Below, in pieces: positions 60,036 through 64,000 of a stretch of DNA of 64,000 nucleotides. The translations under genes and the position numbers were made by a program. The notes beneath the pieces were generated by a model. The model saw only the letters and a list, made by a program, of their open reading frames with translations, did no database searches and was not told where the DNA came from. Origin of the DNA: Lathyrus oleraceus. Lineage: Eukaryota; Streptophyta; Magnoliopsida; Fabales; Fabaceae. Every line of letters starts with the position of its first letter. Position 1 is the first letter of the stretch. The stretch covers positions 225,572,539 to 225,636,538 of the forward strand of contig NC_066581.1 of NCBI RefSeq assembly GCF_024323335.1, written 5' to 3'.

Positions 60036-60117
60036 TGAGGACAAAACATGCTGAAAAGGCCCGTGTTGGTTTGTGGGATCATTCGATAATCCTGAAAGCA
60101 GTCTGGGGTGTTAAAAA

Positions 60118-60130
60118 TGGTATCAGAGCC
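60118..60130 (+). other. Cassandra primer-binding site, unit 1
   Basis: TGGTATCAGAGCC, complementary to initiator tRNA-Met, two bases after the LTR end. The counterpart in unit 2 is TGGTATCAGAGTC at 60610-60622. Confidence 0.88.
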
Positions 60131-60439
60131 ATACCTCTCCCAATACGATGTGGTTCGGGGACGAACCAAGTGGAAGCTGGTGGGCATGTAACACCCGAGG
60201 TCGGAAAGGCCGAATATTGGTTACATGTAACACCCGAGGGCGATGGAGTGGTTGTCGATGCATGAGGCATGGCAATGAGACACTCCTAGCAGCTTCTAGG
60301 GGGAAAACCGAATTCACATCGGAATGAGAAGGATCTTGAGGCTATGCAGGTATGAGACTGCATGGTTGAATGAAGGCTTATAAGGATTAATTGGTACTAT
60401 CTATACCAACAAGATGCATCTTCTTTTCGGTAGCCTAAC

Positions 60440-60525
60440 CAATAAGAACTCCATAATTAAGCGTGCTTGACTTGGAGTAGTTTTGGGATGGGTGACCTTT
60501 TGGGAAGTTTCCCAGAAAGCGTGCG
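60440..60525 (+). other. 5S rRNA-like segment, third Cassandra LTR
   Basis: GAACTCCATAATTAAGCGTG, then GGGATGGGTGACCTTTTGGG, more mutated than the second copy. The following internal region repeats 60116-60370 closely, including two CATGTAACA-CCGAGG phrases. Confidence 0.85.
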
Positions 60526-62070
60526 AGTGAGGACAAAACATGCTGAAAAGGCCCGTGTTGGTTTGTGGGGTTAGTCGTTAATCCTGAAAGTAGTCTGGGG
60601 TCTTACAAATGGTATCAGAGTCATACCTCTCTCAGTACGATGTGGTTCGGGGACGAACCAAGCGGAAGTTGATGGGCATGTAACATCCGAGGTCAGAGAG
60701 GCTGAAGAGTGGTTACATGTAACACCCGAGGGCGATGGAGTGGTTGTCGATGCATGAGGCATGACAATGAGACACTCCTAGTAGCTTCTAGGGGAAAAAC
60801 CGAATTCACATCGGAATGAGAGGGATCCTGAGGCTATGCAGGTATGAGACTGCATGATTGAATGAAGGCTTATAAGGAGTAATTTACTGTCACTAATATT
60901 TTCATAACTCTTGTGTTACATTTGTTACTAATATTTCATCTAAACCATTTTCAAACGTGGATCATATCTTACCTTCCACGCATATGTGAGTGGGAACCTA
61001 AGTCTGACTACACTGAGAATTACCCATGTGTTTGCGCCTTTGTATCATATAGAGAGAATCAGGCGATCAAGCCCTTCCGGGTGTATCTTGACCATCATGT
61101 AGCAGATGACATTGCCTTCTGCCCATACAAAGGTCACCGCCAGACGTGTCAGTTGGACATTATTATACTTCGGATATTTGACTTGTGGGTCAAGTTTAAT
61201 GTATGATCATATGCCCAAGCGAGTGATACACCAGTTTGAGTATTTGCATGTTATTGTGACACTCCTCAGAGTATGCTTATCCCACTGTCCATCGCAAAGA
61301 TCTTGATGTCATACTTGAGGATCTTGATAGTCATCTGGTACTAGAGGAGTATCACAGGGTGCCAACTCCTATACAACAGACTTATGCAGACGACAACATC
61401 ACATGGTTCTCATCCTATCCTAACACCAGACACTCTTGGAAGACCACCTAGACCATCTAATCATGAGATATTGTAGGCTAGGGATGAGCACACCCAGGAC
61501 GTGTTATCGATATATAAACATATTATGGATATGACGAAATCGAGCATAGAGGCTGGATTTTTTAAGGAAGACATCCCTAGTTGGCCCTTGTAGAAGGCAT
61601 TGTTTTATATGCACGAAATATCTTACAGTAAAAATGGAGGATAAACTAGTGGGTTAGACATACCCAGTAGTTTATGTTTGTTTTTATAAGTTTTCATATT
61701 TTTAGAACAAATTATGTATGGTTGTATTTTTGGAATAACTTATAGTATATGTTTCCAATGGATGTATAATATATTTGAATCTATGACACTCTTAAATGTC
61801 CTATTAAAATTTAAATTGGCCACAAAAAATGTCAGAGTTATGGCAATGTTGCTGCTTATAATGTATTCGTGGAGGTTTCTTGAGATGCATATTTGAAATA
61901 TCCTCTATCATGTGTAATAAATACACTTCCAATAGTTTAAAATAAATCTAGGGGTTTCACGGAGATGCAATTCTGAATTCACCTTATAAAATTTACGGAG
62001 ATGCATCTCCATACCATATTTTAGTAAAAATGGGATGGTTGACTGAAATACATGGATTGATGTGACTTTA

Positions 62071-62078
62071 GATATGTC
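62071..62078. repeat. Left TSD of the hAT-type MITE
   Basis: GATATGTC here and GATGTGTT at 62431-62438 correspond to a single GATGTGTC at the empty site in copy 2 (about 63486-63493), an 8-base duplication with a few later changes. Confidence 0.75.
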
Positions 62079-62430
62079 CAGAGTCGGCTCAATCATATCG
62101 GAGTCTCCGTTCTAATTTCAAAAATGGACCCAAATTTTAAAAAAAATACAATTATAATAATTATAAAAAAATATATCAAAAATACAATTATGTATTAATT
62201 AAAAATAAATTTAATTATAATTATTTTGAGTTTTGATCAATTTTGATTTTTGTATGTATTGAGTTTTTATCATAACATTTCTTTCAATTATTGAGTTTTT
62301 TTAATAACATTTTATTTATTTTTATGAATATTTATGAAGAAAAAAAATTGAAAATTTCAAATTTTTGGGGTCTCTAAAACTTGGGGCTCTGTGTTTAAGC
62401 ACATGCTGCACTTGCACAAGGCCGGCCCTT
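62079..62430. mobile_element. hAT-type MITE, 352 bp, only in copy 1
   Basis: Inserted relative to copy 2. Ends CAGAGTCGGCT and, inverted, AAGGGCCGGCC, a short imperfect inverted repeat of hAT style (CAGGGCCGGC class). The interior is AT-rich and non-coding. The 8-base flanking duplication supports hAT transposase use. Confidence 0.78.
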
Positions 62431-62851
62431 GATGTGTTTAGAGATGCATCTCCGAATATCAATAAGGATATTTTTTTATTTTAGATGTGTGGGACGCACC
62501 TATCGGATAGGATGAATATTTCTCAATTTTAAAGATTAATGTGTGAAAGAACTCATATCGGATTCCACTTTATCTTAATAAATAAATAAATAAGCATTAA
62601 AATTTTTAAAAAGATAATGAAAATAAGAATTTAATGAAAATATATTTTTATCAAGTAGTCTAGAATTCACCCTTTTAAGGTGAATACGTGTGATGTTGCA
62701 AGTTTGAAGTCGCGCCCTTATACCCGATGTCTCTGCACAGCTATCAACTGAGTTGCTTTAACGAGAGTAGGAATGACAAAAAATTATGTACCTACATATA
62801 TATGCGGATAAAATCCGTCACAAATATGATCAAGTAGTTTAATGGGCATCC

Positions 62852-62963
62852 ATATTTGTTAATATATTGAAAATCATTTAAATACTATTAGTTTATTATA
62901 CCATGTTTTTTCATCTTAAAAAAAAACAATCTTCTTATATTTTATTTTATTTTTGAAAAAAAC
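62852..62963. other. AT-rich joint between the duplicates
   Basis: About 110 bases of A/T-rich DNA (runs of A and T at 62910-62965) without recognised features. Confidence 0.5.
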
Positions 62964-63905
62964 TTTTAAGGAAGGCATCCCTAGTTGGCTCTTGTAGAAG
63001 GCATTGTTTCCTATGCACGAAATATCTTGCAGTAAAAATGGAGGATAAACTAGTGGGTTAGACATACCCAGTAGTTTATGTTTGTTTTTATAATTTTTCA
63101 TATTTTTAGAACAAATTATGTATGATCGTATTTTCGGAATAACTTATAGTCTATGTTTCCAATGGATCTATAATATGTTTGAATCTATGACACTCTTAAA
63201 TGTCAAAAAAATGGCCTACTAAAATTTAAGTTGGCCTAAAAAAATGTAAGAGTTATGACAATGTTGTTGCTTATAATGTATTCATGGAGGTTTCTGGAGA
63301 TGCATATTTGAAATATCCTATATTATGTGTGATAAACACACTTCTAACAGTTTAAAATGAATCCAGGGGTTTCACGGAGATGCAGTTCTGAATTCATCTT
63401 AGAAAATTTACGGAGATGCATCTCCATACCATATTTTAGTAAAATGGGATGGTTGACTGAAATACATGAATTGGTGTGATTTTAGATGTGTCTAGAGATG
63501 CATCTCTGAATATCAATAATAATATTTTTTTTTGTTTTAGATGTGTGGGACGCACCTATGGAATGAGATGAATATTTCTCAATTTTAAAGATTAATGTGT
63601 GAAAGAATTCATATCACATTCCACTTTATCTTAATAAATAAATAAGCATTAATATTTTAAAAAAGATAATGAAAATAAGAATTTAATGAAAATATATTTT
63701 TTATCAAGTAGTCTAGAATTCACCCTTTTAAGGTGAATAAGTGTGATGTTGCAAATTTGAAGTCGCGCCCTTACACCCGATGTTTCTAGACAGCTACTAA
63801 TTGAGTTGCTTTAACGAGAGTAGGAATGACAAAAAATTATGTACATATAGATATCTGCAGATAAAATCCGTCACAAATATGAGCAAGTAGTTTAATGGGC
63901 ATCCA
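62964..63905. repeat. Tandem duplication, copy 2
   Basis: From TTTTAAGGAAGGCATCCC to GGGCATCCA. It carries only the last part of the PMD coding end, the palindrome GGAGATGCATCTCC near 63411 and the empty MITE site. The remainder to 64000 is AT-rich with repeated ATATTTGTTAAT words. Confidence 0.9.
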
Positions 63906-64000
63906 AGAATAAAATATATGGATATTTAATATATATTTGTTAATGAATACATGGGCAGGTTTAATGTTACATGTGTTCGAGGATATCCATATTTGTTAAT

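Larger units (their letters stand above)
59734..60115. repeat. Inverted repeat of two Cassandra LTRs, 185 bp arms
   Basis: The left arm 59734-59918 (TGTAACACCCC outward) and right arm 59931-60115 (ending GGGGTGTTAAA) are mutually inverted with scattered mismatches. They meet at the perfect palindrome AAGATGCATCTT (59919-59930). Confidence 0.92.
59734..60887 (+). mobile_element. Cassandra-type TRIM, inverted and tandem arrangement
   Basis: Three LTR copies containing 5S rRNA-like sequence, two of them followed by the initiator-Met primer site TGGTATCAGAGCC and a short non-coding internal region. Order: inverted LTR (59734-59918), palindrome, LTR (to 60115), internal (60116 to about 60370), LTR (to 60607), internal (to about 60870), stub of a further LTR. 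The unit repeat is 492 bases (AAGATGCATCTT at 59919 and 60411). 5S within the LTRs and no coding capacity define Cassandra. No clean TSD was found. Confidence 0.9.
58917..61644 (+). pseudogene. MAIN-like plant-mobile-domain gene, decayed and split by Cassandra
   Basis: ATG at 58917. Frames shift often, but order and wording follow legume MAIN-like PMD proteins: a Gly/Arg-rich start with RGHAT, then SQASTSRVDVSTAYEAYEAP, DEDVPVDSYSGGPFDT. A probable intron (59240-59310). Then LEHDWFKDVLRYYGPVGLCV, HLPIGDMYIALDDVSCLL, NEVVDTKGD, ESDDMQVEY (59720). Cassandra sequence interrupts at 59734-60887. It resumes with PRICEWEPKSDYTENYP, GHRQTCQLD and MYDHMPKRVIHQFEYLH, and a C-terminal tail ending at TAA 61642. 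PMD proteins act in nuclear silencing and meristem upkeep in Arabidopsis, and are also carried by Mutator-type and other transposons. Not functional. Confidence 0.8.
61558..62851. repeat. Tandem duplication, copy 1 (PMD gene 3' end and flank)
   Basis: Begins within the last PMD codons (TTAAGGAAGACATCCCTAG) and runs through the 3' flank to AATGGGCATCCA. Copy 2 at 62964-63905 follows the same order with scattered differences. Copy 1 is longer only because of the MITE at 62079-62430. Contains the palindrome GGAGATGCATCTCC near 61997. Confidence 0.9.

Noticed and set aside
1..64000. CRISPR arrays, tRNA genes, bacterial-type operons
   Set aside because: None seen. The repeats lack equal spacers, and the tRNA-like words are primer-binding sites of retroelements.

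Overview
This window is repeat-dense plant nuclear DNA. The likely source is a large-genome legume of the Fabeae type (Pisum, Vicia, Lathyrus or Lens). That rests on a 26 kb Ogre element with 4.7 kb LTRs and an extra ORF upstream of gag, further Tat-clade Ty3/gypsy elements, a 5S-carrying Cassandra TRIM, and legume-style plant-mobile-domain (PMD) relics. I see no intact host housekeeping gene, tRNA gene, CRISPR array or bacterial feature. Almost everything is transposable elements nested in one another, and several boundaries are fixed by target-site duplications (TSDs) readable in the sequence.

Layout. (1) 1-2574 and 14022-~15955: outer Tat/Ogre-like element A (+): 5' LTR end, primer-binding site, leader, gag with three stops, start of the pro-RT intron. 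(2) 2575-14016: element B (+), a complete 11.4 kb Tat element inserted in A's leader (TSD GTAGC). Its LTRs are near-identical. It keeps an almost intact RT-RNase H-RNase H-integrase but has lost the gag capsid region and the protease. (3) ~15960-20513: hAT (Ac-like) transposon (-) with a four-exon transposase reading and one preserved terminus. (4) 20514-26651: 3' half of a second Tat element (D): integrase end, an intron-bearing antisense PMD gene, polypurine tract and 3' LTR, inserted in a Ty1/copia element. (5) 26652-29520: decayed copia pol and 3' LTR. (6) 29895-31127: LINE relics. (7) 31128-57357: complete Ogre element F on the minus strand (TSD CTAGA) with ORF1, gag-pro, intron, pol and a repeat-rich 3' UTR; its 3' LTR is split by a 4.7 kb solo LTR of a related Ogre (TSD GGTCT). 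(8) 58917-61644: degenerate MAIN-like PMD gene, split by Cassandra units that include a 5S-bearing inverted repeat. (9) 61558-63905: tandem duplication of that gene's 3' end; one copy carries a hAT-type MITE.

Order of events. The copia predates Tat D. The LINE/RNase H relic predates Ogre F, which predates the solo LTR. A predates B. Ogre F has decayed almost entirely by in-frame nonsense substitutions, mostly Trp and Gln codons, as expected of methylated silent DNA. B is the youngest: its pol has a single frameshift.

The least ordinary features are the antisense PMD gene with its own TATA box and introns inside a retrotransposon; the frame-preserving loss of gag and protease in B beside an intact pol; a peptide motif conserved upstream of the apparent gag start in three elements; and the inverted 5S-Cassandra palindrome.
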